Positions 24,405-33,866 of a DNA stretch of 35,681 nucleotides are shown in pieces. The stretch comes from Alphaproteobacteria bacterium (GTDB lineage: Bacteria > Pseudomonadota > Alphaproteobacteria > SMXQ01). The stretch is from NCBI GenBank assembly GCA_030831315.1, contig JAURLI010000010.1, positions 1-35,681 on the forward strand. Reading direction: 5' to 3'. The stretch's first letter is position 1, and each line of letters starts with the position of its first letter. The position numbers and the translations under genes are program-made. The notes below the pieces were generated by a model. The model was not told the DNA's origin, made no database searches, and saw only the letters and a list, made by a program, of their open reading frames with translations.

Positions 24405-25302
24405 TTTCCCAGACGGCAAAGCCCATGGCGCAGCCCACACCCTGCGGGCTGCGGTAGCACGGGACGTAATCGACCATGGCGCCGCCCGCACCCGCCGCCG
24501 CCGCTGCGATCATCCAGTTGCGGATTTCGGAGGTGCCCGCGGTCAGGTCCTCGTCGCGCATGGCGGCCATGAAATCTAGGTCGCCCTTTTCCAGCGCGGC
24601 GATGAAGTCGCGGTCGAGCTTTTCGTCGATCTTGGTATGGCTGAGCCCGCCTGAGCCGATAAAAACGACGCGCTCGGCCGCCGTTGTTGCGCGGGCAGCG
24701 GCGCCAAGCACGCGGCCGAAGGCGACGCAGCGCGCCGCGCTCGGTGCCGGCGGGAAATAGGTGTTCACCATTACGGGCAAAATCGGCACGTCCGCTTTCG
24801 GCAGGATGAATTCGAGCACGCGGCCAAAGGCATGGCCGAGGCCCCCCTCCATCCGCGTCACTTTCGACCAGGACGGGTCGAAACCCGCCGCCATCAGCGC
24901 CCCCAGCATTTCCCTTGCCAGCGCGCCGTTGGCCTTGTAGTGGCGCGACTGGTTTTCGAGCGAGGTACCGAAGTAGCGGTACTTGCGCGTCGCGTCCACC
25001 TCGTCGCCAATGAACAGGGTGAAGGGTGGCATGTTGTCGTCCAGCATGTTCTCGTGCTGATCGTCGCCGATGATAACGATGGTGTCGGGACGCCACGATT
25101 CGAGCCTGTCGCGCAGCGTGGCGATGGCGGCGTTGCAGCGGGCTTCGTGGGCGCGCATCGCCTCGGGCGTGATTTCAGCCTCGATTCCGGGCTTCGGGTT
25201 GAACGGCCCCCGCGCGCGCCCCGGCAATTCCGCCCATTTGTCCGCAGGCGTCAGCAGTTGCGGACTGTGGGACATGGCCATGCAGCCGACGATCTTCGCC
25301 AT
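24394..25302 (-). CDS. Class III extradiol ring-cleavage dioxygenase (LigB type)
   Basis: A 302-residue protein of the LigB family (protocatechuate 4,5-dioxygenase catalytic chain and relatives). Iron ligands are probably H12 (MSHSP), H83 (GDDQHENM) and E259 (TSEIRNW); the catalytic His is H222 in GSGGLSH. It would insert O2 into a catechol-type ring next to a hydroxyl. No LigA-type small subunit gene is adjacent, so it could work alone, as in some one-chain members, or borrow a subunit encoded elsewhere. Possible substrates are protocatechuate, gallate or related dihydroxybenzoates; not decided by sequence. The ATG follows GGGAGGAAAAAGAGA. It is divergent from the importer 3 operon. Confidence 0.88.
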   Translation of the reverse strand: MAKIVGCMAMSHSPQLLTPADKWAELPGRARGPFNPKPGIEAEITPEAMRAHEARCNAAIATLRDRLESWRPDTIVIIGDDQHENMLDDNMPPFTLFIGDEVDATRKYRYFGTSLENQSRHYKANGALAREMLGALMAAGFDPSWSKVTRMEGGLGHAFGRVLEFILPKADVPILPVMVNTYFPPAPSAARCVAFGRVLGAAARATTAAERVVFIGSGGLSHTKIDEKLDRDFIAALEKGDLDFMAAMRDEDLTAGTSEIRNWMIAAAAAGAGGAMVDYVPCYRSPQGVGCAMGFAVWERAA

Positions 25303-25406
25303 TCTCTTTTTCCTCCCGATGCAGCGACACCGTCATGTTCGACAAAATCGTCAAAGCGCGATAGTGTTTTCGGAAATTAAAAACGATTTACACAGGGAGA
25401 CGAAAA

Positions 25407-26531
25407 ATGAATTTCGCAAAATTCATCGTCACGATTTCCGCTGTTGTTGGCTTTTTCATGAGCGGCCCCGCCGCCCAAGCGCTTGAGGACTGGACTACCG
25501 TCCTTGCCAAGGCCAAGCAGGAAGGGATTGTCGTCGTCCACGGCGCGCCGGGCAAGCGCTATGCCGAGGCCCTGGTCGCCGCCTTCAACAAAAAATATCC
25601 CGACATCAAGGTGCAGTTCTCCGGCGCCTCCAACCGCACCGACGTACCGAAGCTCCTGCGCGAACGCAAGGCCGAGATCTTTGCCTGGGACGTCTGGGTT
25701 TCAGGCCCCTCGACGGCAGTCGGTCGCCTCAAGCCGCTTGGCGTATTCCAGCCCCTTCAGCCCTTTCTGACCAAGGAAACGATGGACGACCGCTACTGGC
25801 ACGACGGTTTCGACGCGGGCTGGATGGATATCGAGAAGAAGTACTTCTACTCCTTCGATGGCACCACCCAGAATCCGATCCAGGTCAATTACGATTTCAT
25901 CAAGAAAGGCTCGATCACCTCGATCAAGGACCTGCTGAAGCCGGAATTCGCGGGCAAGATCGTCTGGGACGATCCGCGCTTCAACGGCTCGGGCAACGGC
26001 TCATCGCAGACGATCTTTGAAAACATGGGCGAGGATTTCCTGCGCCAGCTCTACAAGCAGCAGGTCGTCTACACGACGAACCGGCGCCAGCTTGCCGAAT
26101 GGGTGGTACGCGGACGATATCCGATCGGGCTTGGAGTCGGCGAGAACGACCTGGCCGTGTTCCAGAAGCAGGGCCTGGGCAAGAATATCGAACCGTTGCC
26201 CGACAGCGCCTACAAGGTCCAGCAGCTGAGCTCGGGCTTCGGCGCGCTCGGCATCGTTGATCGCGCGCCCCATCCGAACGCGGCGGCCGTTTATGTCAAC
26301 TGGCTGCTGAGCAAGGACGGGCAGGAAGCCTGGGCGGGCGTGCCGCGCAATTCGCGCCGCGTCGATGTGAAGCCCGGTGACCCCAGCCTCGCCCCGCGGC
26401 CGGGCATCACCTACTTCAACGGCCAGGCGGAAAAGCACTTCAAGACCCGCGCCCATCTGATGGACGTGGCCAAGGAAACCATCACCGCCGAGATGCCCAA
26501 GAAAAAGAAGCGTTCCAAGAAAAAGGAATAG
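25407..26531 (+). CDS. ABC transporter solute-binding protein (importer 3)
   Basis: A 374-residue periplasmic protein, Sec-exported by a signal peptide at 1-25 (hydrophobic core, AQA cleavage site). Family marks are VVHGAPGKRYAEALVAAFNKKYPDI and YVNWLLSKDGQEAW. The last residues are strongly basic (PKKKKRSKKKE), unusual for a periplasmic binding protein. Motif and length match the importer 2 binding protein, but export route differs (Sec here). CAGGGAGA precedes the ATG. It heads the importer 3 operon, followed by ATPase and permease genes. Substrate not readable from the sequence. Confidence 0.92.
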   Translation: MNFAKFIVTISAVVGFFMSGPAAQALEDWTTVLAKAKQEGIVVVHGAPGKRYAEALVAAFNKKYPDIKVQFSGASNRTDVPKLLRERKAEIFAWDVWVSGPSTAVGRLKPLGVFQPLQPFLTKETMDDRYWHDGFDAGWMDIEKKYFYSFDGTTQNPIQVNYDFIKKGSITSIKDLLKPEFAGKIVWDDPRFNGSGNGSSQTIFENMGEDFLRQLYKQQVVYTTNRRQLAEWVVRGRYPIGLGVGENDLAVFQKQGLGKNIEPLPDSAYKVQQLSSGFGALGIVDRAPHPNAAAVYVNWLLSKDGQEAWAGVPRNSRRVDVKPGDPSLAPRPGITYFNGQAEKHFKTRAHLMDVAKETITAEMPKKKKRSKKKE

Positions 26532-26557
26532 TCCCGGCGCAACACCACAGACAGGAC

Positions 26558-26582
26558 GGACCGCGGCCGATGGCCGCGGTCC
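26558..26582 (+). promoter_or_regulatory. Strong intercistronic hairpin between binding protein and ATPase genes
   Basis: GGACCGCGGCC (26558-26568), loop GAT, GGCCGCGGTCC (26572-26582) is a perfect 11-bp GC stem. It sits 26 bases after the binding protein stop and 8 bases before ATG 26591. An in-frame ATG at 26570 lies in its loop. No T-run follows. It probably stabilises the binding protein mRNA and lowers ATPase/permease translation, a common way to make excess binding protein. Confidence 0.55.
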
Positions 26583-26590
26583 GGCAGTAC

Positions 26591-27669
<1,079 letters not shown>

Positions 27670-27682
<13 letters not shown>

Positions 27683-29397
27683 TCCTGCCCGAGGCGGGAT
27701 CGCGCACCCGCCGCCTTTTCGAATTTCGCACCCTGCTGTTCGCGGCGGTGCTGCTGACGACGTTGTTCCTCGTCCTTTATCCCGTCGTCCTGATCGTTTT
27801 CTACAGCTTCTCGGCGGCGGAAACCGGCGCCGATTTCGTCTTCGGCCTGGATGCCTGGCAGCGCGCCCTGCGCGAGCCGGCGATGTTCGGCACCATCATC
27901 AACACCGTGAAGCTGCTGGTCGCCATCAACCTGATCTCCTTCCCCGTCGCCATCGTCATTTCATGGGTTCTGGCGCGTACCGATATCCCGTGGCGGGGCG
28001 GGCTTGAGTTCATGTTCTGGATATCGTTCTTCCTGCCGTCGCTGTCGGTGACGCTTGGCTGGATCATGTGTCTCGATCCCGAATACGGGCTCCTCAACAA
28101 GCTTGTGATGTTCGTTTTCCCCTTCATCGAGGAGCCGCCCTTCAACATCTATTCGTTCTGGGGCATCGTGTGGGCGCATCTCGGCGCCAATGCCATTGCG
28201 GTCAAGGTGATGCTGCTGACGCCGACCTTCCGCAACATCGATTCCTCGCTCGAGGAGGCCTCGCGGGTGGCGGGCGCCGGACGTCTCGGCACGCTCGCGC
28301 GCATCGTCGTTCCCGCCATGGCGCCGGCGCTGATCGCCATCCTGCTGATGGCGATGATCCGCGCCATGCAGTCCTTCGAGATCGAGATGGTGCTGGGACC
28401 GGCATTCCAGTTCTACGTCTACTCGACCAAGGTCTATACCCTGATCGCGCAGGAACCGCCGGAATTCGGCTCGGCCTCGGCGCTGGCGACGCTGGGGCTT
28501 GCCGCCATCCTGCCGCTGATCTTCGCCCAGCGCTGGATCACCTCGCGCCGCCAGTACGCGACGCTGACGGGCAAGCTGCAGACCCAGCCCGTTCGCCTGG
28601 GTCCGTGGCGGATCCCGGTCTTCCTCGCCGTGCTTACGGTCGTGCTGCTGCTGACCGTGGTGCCGCTGGTTTTCGTCGGCCTGGCCTCGACCATGAAGCT
28701 GTTCGGCTTCTTCAATATCCGCGACCCCTACACCCTCGATCACTGGGTCACGGTGCTGACCGACGAAACCTTCGGCCAAGCGGTGACCAATACGCTGAGC
28801 ATGGCTGGCGGTGCCGGCATCCTGTCGGTCGTGCTGTTTTCACTGGTCGCCTATTTCACCGTGCGCACCACTTTCAAGGCGCGCGCCATCCTCGATTTCG
28901 TGTCCTGGCTGCCCTTCGCCGTGCCCGGCATCCTGTTCGGCGTCGGCCTCCTGTTCGTGTTCCTGGAATCGCCGCTGTTCAGGCCGCTATACGGCACCAC
29001 GTGGCTGCTGATCCTAGCCACCGTCATCAGCTCGATGACGCTCGGCGTCCAGATCATCAAGTCAAACATGATGCAGCTCGGCAACGAGCTGGAAGAGGCA
29101 TCACGCGTCGCGGGCGCCACCTGGTGGCATACCTTCACCCGCGTCGTGCTGCCGATCATGGTGCCGGTCCTGCTGCTGGTCGGCATCATGAACTTCATTT
29201 CGGCGGCGCGTGACATCGCCTCGGTCGCGCTTGTGGCGACGGCGGAAACAAAGACGCTCGCCCTTTTGCAGCTCGATTACATGGTAGAAGGCCGCTACGA
29301 GGTCGCGTCAGTCGCGTCTTTCGTCGTCATCGTCCTGTCGACGGGAATAGCCCTTGTCGCCCGCGCGCTCGGCCTGCGCATCGGCATTCGCAACTAG
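27670..29397 (+). CDS. ABC transporter permease, fused two-domain type (importer 3)
   Basis: A 575-residue permease with two six-helix halves and EAA loops LEEASRVAGAGR and LEEASRVAGATW. It starts at GTG 27670, overlapping the ATPase stop by 13 bases; the sequence there (CAGCCTGTGGCCGAGATAG) is nearly identical to the importer 2 junction. Transmembrane content and length make it a full partner to the ATPase. Its stop overlaps the stop of the convergent decarboxylase-like gene (CTAG at 29394-29397). Confidence 0.93.
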
Positions 29398-30380
29398 GTT
29401 GCCAGAAACTCCGGCAGGAACAGGTCATCGACGAGAATTTCCCCGTCGGTGAAACCCTGCTCGCGCATGTAGCGCACCAGGGTCGTGAGTGTCTTGCGGT
29501 TGGCGGCACGGCCATAGGGCCAGGGATCGCCGCCAAACAGTTGTTCGATCTCCGCCAGATCGTCGAGCAGCCACGGCAGCATCACGTGCTGGCCGTTCTG
29601 GGAAGAAAGCCTTCGCCGCGCCGCGACCTTGGCGCGGCCGCAGGCCTCGAAGAAGCGCGCCGCCAGCCACGGATTGGCCTCATGCACGGCACGGCGCAGG
29701 ACGACGAGATGCATGATCGGGAAAATCCCCGTGCGGCGGAAATAATCGGCTTCGCGCGCGCGAAAATCGGGGAACAGGCGCACGATTTCGGGATAAGCCG
29801 CGACCGCCTCATCGACGAAGGTGCCGAGAATGGCGTCGATTTCACCGGCCGCCAGTAGTTCGGCCAGCGAGCGGCCCGTTTCGTTGACCTCGATCGCGGG
29901 CGGATGGCGCATCGGGCTTGCCGACGGATCGCCATGTCCGCCCGGCTGCATGACAGAGCCTTCGATCCAACGGAAGGTCGCGCAATCGACGCCGTATTCA
30001 TCGGCCAGCAGTCCGCGGATCCAGATCGCCGCGGTCTGGGTATAGAGCGGCACGCCGACGCGCCGCCCTTCAAGATCGCGGGGTTCGCGCACCGGGCCGT
30101 CCCTGCGCACGCAGATGAAGCCGTGGCGAAACATGCGCGACGGGAAAACCGGCAGCGCGACGAAAGGCTGCTTCCCCCAGTCGCGCAGCGCGATGAACTC
30201 GGAGCAGGAAAATTCGGAAATGTCGAAATCGTCGCCCCCGGCCAGCCGGTCGAAGATGAGCCGCGGCGGCCACATGGTCTCGCCCGCGATCTCCACACCT
30301 TCGATGCGCACGGAGCCGTCATGCAGGGCCTCGAACCTGTCGTAGGGACCGGAAGCAAAGGTCAGGCGAAGGGGCGGCAT
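29394..30380 (-). CDS. 4,5-dihydroxyphthalate decarboxylase-like protein (Pht5 type)
   Basis: A 328-residue cytoplasmic protein with a periplasmic-binding-like fold but no signal peptide. The N-terminus (LRLTFASGPYDRFEAL), DFDISEFSCSEFIAL and the EPRDLEGRRVGVPLYTQTAAIWIRG stretch match my memory of the Pht5/dihydroxyphthalate decarboxylase group. In phthalate catabolism that enzyme converts 4,5-dihydroxyphthalate to protocatechuate. Many annotated relatives are of unknown substrate, so the activity is a guess supported by the three phthalate-type Rieske genes and the LigB gene. AAGGAG precedes the ATG. It is divergent from the TauD-type gene, with an 88-base gap likely holding both promoters. 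Confidence 0.8.
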   Translation of the reverse strand: MPPLRLTFASGPYDRFEALHDGSVRIEGVEIAGETMWPPRLIFDRLAGGDDFDISEFSCSEFIALRDWGKQPFVALPVFPSRMFRHGFICVRRDGPVREPRDLEGRRVGVPLYTQTAAIWIRGLLADEYGVDCATFRWIEGSVMQPGGHGDPSASPMRHPPAIEVNETGRSLAELLAAGEIDAILGTFVDEAVAAYPEIVRLFPDFRAREADYFRRTGIFPIMHLVVLRRAVHEANPWLAARFFEACGRAKVAARRRLSSQNGQHVMLPWLLDDLAEIEQLFGGDPWPYGRAANRKTLTTLVRYMREQGFTDGEILVDDLFLPEFLAT

Positions 30381-30468
30381 CGGCAGCGGTACTCCTTGTT
30401 GGCGGCGCCAGCATAAGGGCGCGCGCCGCTGCTTGCCAGCAGGAGGCGCGCTGGACTAGGCTGCCACC

Positions 30469-31338
30469 ATGTCCCCGACCGCCAACAGCCGCGCCAACGC
30501 GCCCTTTACGATCGAGCCCATCGGGCCGACCATCGGGGCGGAGATTCATGGTCTCGACCTCCGCCGGCCGCTGGACGATGCCACCTTCGCCGCACTGGAA
30601 GCGGCACTGATCAAGCACAAGGTCATCTACCTGCGCGACCAGAACCTGACCACCGCCGAACACGTCGCCTTCGGCAAGCGCTTCGGCGATCTGGAGGTTC
30701 ACCCCTTCCGCCCGGAAGGCGAATTTCCGGAAATCATGGTGCTGGACAACCACAAGGACAACCCCGTGCTGTCCACCGACGTCTGGCATTCGGACACCAC
30801 ATTCCGTGAATGCCCGACCAAGTATTCGATCCTGCGTTGCCTAAAAATTCCGGCCGTCGGCGGCGATACCCTGTGGGCGGATATGTGCGCGGCCTATGAC
30901 GGCCTCAGCCCCGTCATCAGGAAGCTGCTCGACGGCCTCGAAGCGGTCCACGATTTCCAGAATTTCCGCGCGCTCTATGGCAAGGACGAAGAAAGCCAGA
31001 AGAAGCTGCGCCGGATGGAGGAGCTTTACCCGAACCCGACCCACCCGGTAGTGCGCACGCACCCGGTGAACGGGCGCAAGGTGCTCTACGTCAATCCGCA
31101 GTTCACCCTTTTCATCAAGGGCATGAACGAAGGCGAGAGCAAGGCCTTGCTGGAATTGCTCTACGAACAGACCCACGTGCCGGAATACCAGTTCCGCCTG
31201 CGCTGGCGGCCGGGCACGATCGTGCTGTGGGACAACACATCGACCCAGCACTACGCCGCGAACGACTATTATCCCAACCGCCGCACCATGGAGCGCGTCG
31301 CCGTCATCGGTGACAGGCCCTTCTACCGGCCGGCCTGA
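30469..31338 (+). CDS. TauD/TfdA family Fe(II)/2-oxoglutarate dioxygenase
   Basis: A 289-residue dioxygenase. Iron ligands: H107 and D109 (VWHSDTTF) and H261 (STQHYA); R276 in RTMERV binds 2-oxoglutarate. Family members hydroxylate next to a sulfonate, ether or sulfate ester to release it (taurine, 2,4-D and alkyl sulfates). GLDLRRPL near 28 and VGGDTLWADM near 130 are typical. It lies in the same region as the sulfatase and may remove an ether or sulfur substituent from the aromatic compound. Substrate unknown. It ends 9 bases from the stop of the convergent aldolase gene. Confidence 0.92.
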   Translation: MSPTANSRANAPFTIEPIGPTIGAEIHGLDLRRPLDDATFAALEAALIKHKVIYLRDQNLTTAEHVAFGKRFGDLEVHPFRPEGEFPEIMVLDNHKDNPVLSTDVWHSDTTFRECPTKYSILRCLKIPAVGGDTLWADMCAAYDGLSPVIRKLLDGLEAVHDFQNFRALYGKDEESQKKLRRMEELYPNPTHPVVRTHPVNGRKVLYVNPQFTLFIKGMNEGESKALLELLYEQTHVPEYQFRLRWRPGTIVLWDNTSTQHYAANDYYPNRRTMERVAVIGDRPFYRPA

Positions 31339-31347
31339 ATTCTGATT

Positions 31348-32124
31348 CTAGCGCCCGCGCGGCGGTACACGTTCGCTGGCGAACAGCGGATCGCCTGCCG
31401 CTTCGGCGCGGGCGAGCTTGCGGCAATAATAATCGTAGAGAACCTGGCCGCCGACGATGGCCGGATCGAGCTGGGTGCCTTCTTCCAGCTTGTGTGCCAA
31501 CTCGCTTTCCGGCGGCGCGGTGAACTTCAGGTTCGAGCCGTTGATGATCAGGCTTTCCTGGCACATTTTCTCGACAGCGATGGCGATCAGCACCGGATCC
31601 TTGATCGTCGGCCCGCAGGTGACCAGCCCGTGGTTGCGCAGCAGCACCGCGTGATGGGGGCCCATCACTTCGACCATTTCGCGTGCCATATCCTGGGTGC
31701 CGACGAGGCCCGAGGAGTCCTCGAACCGCGGCGTGCGCAGCGGCTGGGTCGTCGCCCGCGGCACGATGGTGGCGAGCGGCTCTTCCGCCGCCGAATAGAT
31801 GGACGCATAGAAGGGATGGGTATGCGCAGTGGCATCGATGTCGGGGCGCAGGCGCATCAGCTCCGAATGAATCGGCCATTCGCCGTGGGGCTTGCCATCG
31901 CCCGCGAGCTGGTGGCCATCGAAGTCGAGCAGCACGAAATCGCGGCGGTCGACCACCTCACCGAGCGCAATTCCCGCCCGCTTCATCCACAATCCCCGGC
32001 CTTCGGGATCGCGGAGCGCCATGTGGCCGACCACGCGGTCGCCGTGGCCTTCGAGCTCGAGAACCCGGCAGGCCCGCGCCAGTTCATCGAGGTCGGCGGC
32101 AAGCGCGTTGCTCATCTCGGCCAT
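31348..32124 (-). CDS. Class II aldolase/adducin family protein (copy 2)
   Basis: A 258-residue protein. The metal ligands are H101 and H103 in ATAHTHPF and H165 in LRNHGLVT; the catalytic Glu is E82 in GEWPIH. As in copy 1 the phosphate loop is unusual, VVGHMALR in place of SGNISVR. This supports a decarboxylase- or aldolase-like role on a non-phosphorylated substrate. It is only distantly similar to copy 1 (16122). ATG 32124 follows GGGAGAC; ATG 32112 is an alternative. Divergent from the sulfatase gene. Confidence 0.85.
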   Translation of the reverse strand: MAEMSNALAADLDELARACRVLELEGHGDRVVGHMALRDPEGRGLWMKRAGIALGEVVDRRDFVLLDFDGHQLAGDGKPHGEWPIHSELMRLRPDIDATAHTHPFYASIYSAAEEPLATIVPRATTQPLRTPRFEDSSGLVGTQDMAREMVEVMGPHHAVLLRNHGLVTCGPTIKDPVLIAIAVEKMCQESLIINGSNLKFTAPPESELAHKLEEGTQLDPAIVGGQVLYDYYCRKLARAEAAGDPLFASERVPPRGR

Positions 32125-32237
32125 CGGTGTCTCCCGTATATTTTCCGACCCGCACGCTAGCGGCGGGGGCCGGGCCTGTCCAGTGCGGTGGTTTGCCGAT
32201 GACGGCGGCTGGGATATGCTCAGCAGACAGGGAGAAA
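32125..32237. promoter_or_regulatory. Divergent promoter region, aldolase copy 2 / sulfatase
   Basis: A 113-base gap between divergent starts must hold promoters for both genes. I see no convincing -35/-10 pair by eye; CAGGGAGAAA (32228-32237) is the ribosome site of the sulfatase. Confidence 0.3.
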
Positions 32238-33830
32238 ATGGCCAAAAGACCAAACTTCGTTCTGTTCATCACCGACCAGCACCGGGCAGACCACCTCGGC
32301 TGCTACGGCAACGGGCTGCTGCGCACGCCTGCCATCGACGCGCTGGCGGCACACGGCACGCGCTTCGACAATTTCCATGTGGCGAGCCCCGTGTGCATGC
32401 CCAACCGCGCGTCCCTGATGACAGGACGGATGCCGTCACTGCACGGGGTGCGGCACAACGGGATACCCTTGTCTCTCAATCAGGTCACCTTCGTCGAGTT
32501 GCTGGCAGCGGCGGGCTATGCGACGGCTCTTGCCGGAAAGTCGCACCTGCAGAACTTCACGGGGCGCCCGCCGAATTTCGGCTTCGAGGAGCGGCCCGGT
32601 TCCACGGCCCCGCCGTCCGAATTGCGCGAGGCCGACCGGCACCAGCGCCGCGGCGCGCAATATGAATCGGAAAACGACGCACTCTGGCGCAAGGGCGGTC
32701 ACGGGGTGGCGCTGCCCTTCTACGGCTTTGCCCGGGCCGATATCTGCACCGGCCACGGCGATCAGGTCGGCGGCGATTACCGCAACTGGCTGGCCGCACG
32801 CCATCCCGACCCCGACAGCCTGATCGGCCCCGCCAACGCCCTGCCCGCGGGCGACCGCAAGGCGCCGCAATGCTGGCGCACCCGCGTGCCCGAAGAGCTT
32901 TACCCGACGTCTTACGTCGCTGACCGCGCCGCCGATTTCCTTCGCGCCCATGCCGCGGCCAGCGACGGTCGGCCGTTCTTCCTGCAGGTCTCCTTTCCCG
33001 ACCCCCATCATCCGTTCACGCCGCCCGGCCGGTTCTGGGACATGTTTGATCCCGGCGACATCGAGCTGCCCGAAAATTTCTCCGCGGGCGACGTGGCGCC
33101 GCTCGCCCATCTGCGCGCCGAGCTTGCCGCGGGCACCGCGGTGCGCGACCAGCCGACCCTGCCCTGGGCGGCAACGGAAGACGAGGCACGGGTCATCATC
33201 GCCGCGACCTATGGCATGATCGCCATGGTGGATGAAGCCGTCGGCCGCCTGACGGCGCTGATCGACGAACTTGGCCTCGGCACCGACACGGTGATGATGT
33301 TCACGGCCGACCACGGCGATTACATGGGCGATCACGGACTGATGACCAAGTACCTGCTGCATTACCGCAGCCTGACGCGGGTACCGTTCATCGTCGCCGA
33401 CCCCGGCCACAAGGCAGGCGCGGCGCGCGGCGATCTGGCGTCCACCCTCGACATTTCTACCTCGATCCTCGGCCGGGCCGGCTTGCAACCCTTCAACGGC
33501 ATGCAGGGGCGCGATCTGTTCGATTCCGGCGCGCGCGCGCCGGACAGCCTTTTGATCGAGGAAGATGCCTCGCTTCCGATGTTCGGAAAAAATGGCCGCG
33601 AACGCGTGCGCACCCTGGTGACGGACCGCTGGCGGCTGACCCATCATCAGGCGGCTGGACAGGGTGCGGAGTGGTGGGAGCTTTACGATCTCGAAAACGA
33701 TCCCGGCGAAAGCCGTAATCTGTGGGATGATCCCACGACCCGCGAGATCGCCCGCGACCTGATGGCGCGCATGATCGCACGCATGACCGAAATACAGGAC
33801 ACGAGCCCATTGCCCACGGGCCGTGCCTAA
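32238..33830 (+). CDS. Type I sulfatase / phosphonate monoester hydrolase family protein
   Basis: A 530-residue alkaline-phosphatase-superfamily hydrolase. The formylglycine motif is C53-M-P-N-R57 (SPVCMPNRASLMTGR), N-terminal metal site is ITDQHRADHLG (D13, Q14), and the second site is FTADHGDYMGDHG (D358, H359). C53 must be oxidised to formylglycine for activity, by an enzyme not in the window. It may hydrolyse an aryl or choline-like sulfate ester, or a phosphonate monoester. No signal peptide is visible, so it is probably cytoplasmic. The start at 32238 follows AGGGAGAAA; the frame continues upstream into the divergent aldolase gene but is not coding there. Confidence 0.9.
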   Translation: MAKRPNFVLFITDQHRADHLGCYGNGLLRTPAIDALAAHGTRFDNFHVASPVCMPNRASLMTGRMPSLHGVRHNGIPLSLNQVTFVELLAAAGYATALAGKSHLQNFTGRPPNFGFEERPGSTAPPSELREADRHQRRGAQYESENDALWRKGGHGVALPFYGFARADICTGHGDQVGGDYRNWLAARHPDPDSLIGPANALPAGDRKAPQCWRTRVPEELYPTSYVADRAADFLRAHAAASDGRPFFLQVSFPDPHHPFTPPGRFWDMFDPGDIELPENFSAGDVAPLAHLRAELAAGTAVRDQPTLPWAATEDEARVIIAATYGMIAMVDEAVGRLTALIDELGLGTDTVMMFTADHGDYMGDHGLMTKYLLHYRSLTRVPFIVADPGHKAGAARGDLASTLDISTSILGRAGLQPFNGMQGRDLFDSGARAPDSLLIEEDASLPMFGKNGRERVRTLVTDRWRLTHHQAAGQGAEWWELYDLENDPGESRNLWDDPTTREIARDLMARMIARMTEIQDTSPLPTGRA

Positions 33831-33866
33831 AAAAGAAAGGGCGCCGAACATTCTAGGGAGTCGCTC

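Noticed and set aside
21861-24491. An 876-codon open frame on the minus strand opposite Rieske copy 2 and the Tat-type binding protein
   Set aside because: It is antisense to two well-supported genes, has no domain pattern, and arises from GC-rich third positions lacking stops in the mirror frame.
32436-33851. A 471-codon minus-strand frame opposite the sulfatase
   Set aside because: The sulfatase on the plus strand has the full CxPxR and metal motifs; the minus frame has none.
33850-33855. ATTCTA before Rieske copy 3, also seen at 1899 and 13785, as a shared operator
   Set aside because: At 33850 it merges with the ribosome site and the flanks do not match among the three places; chance is a simpler reading.
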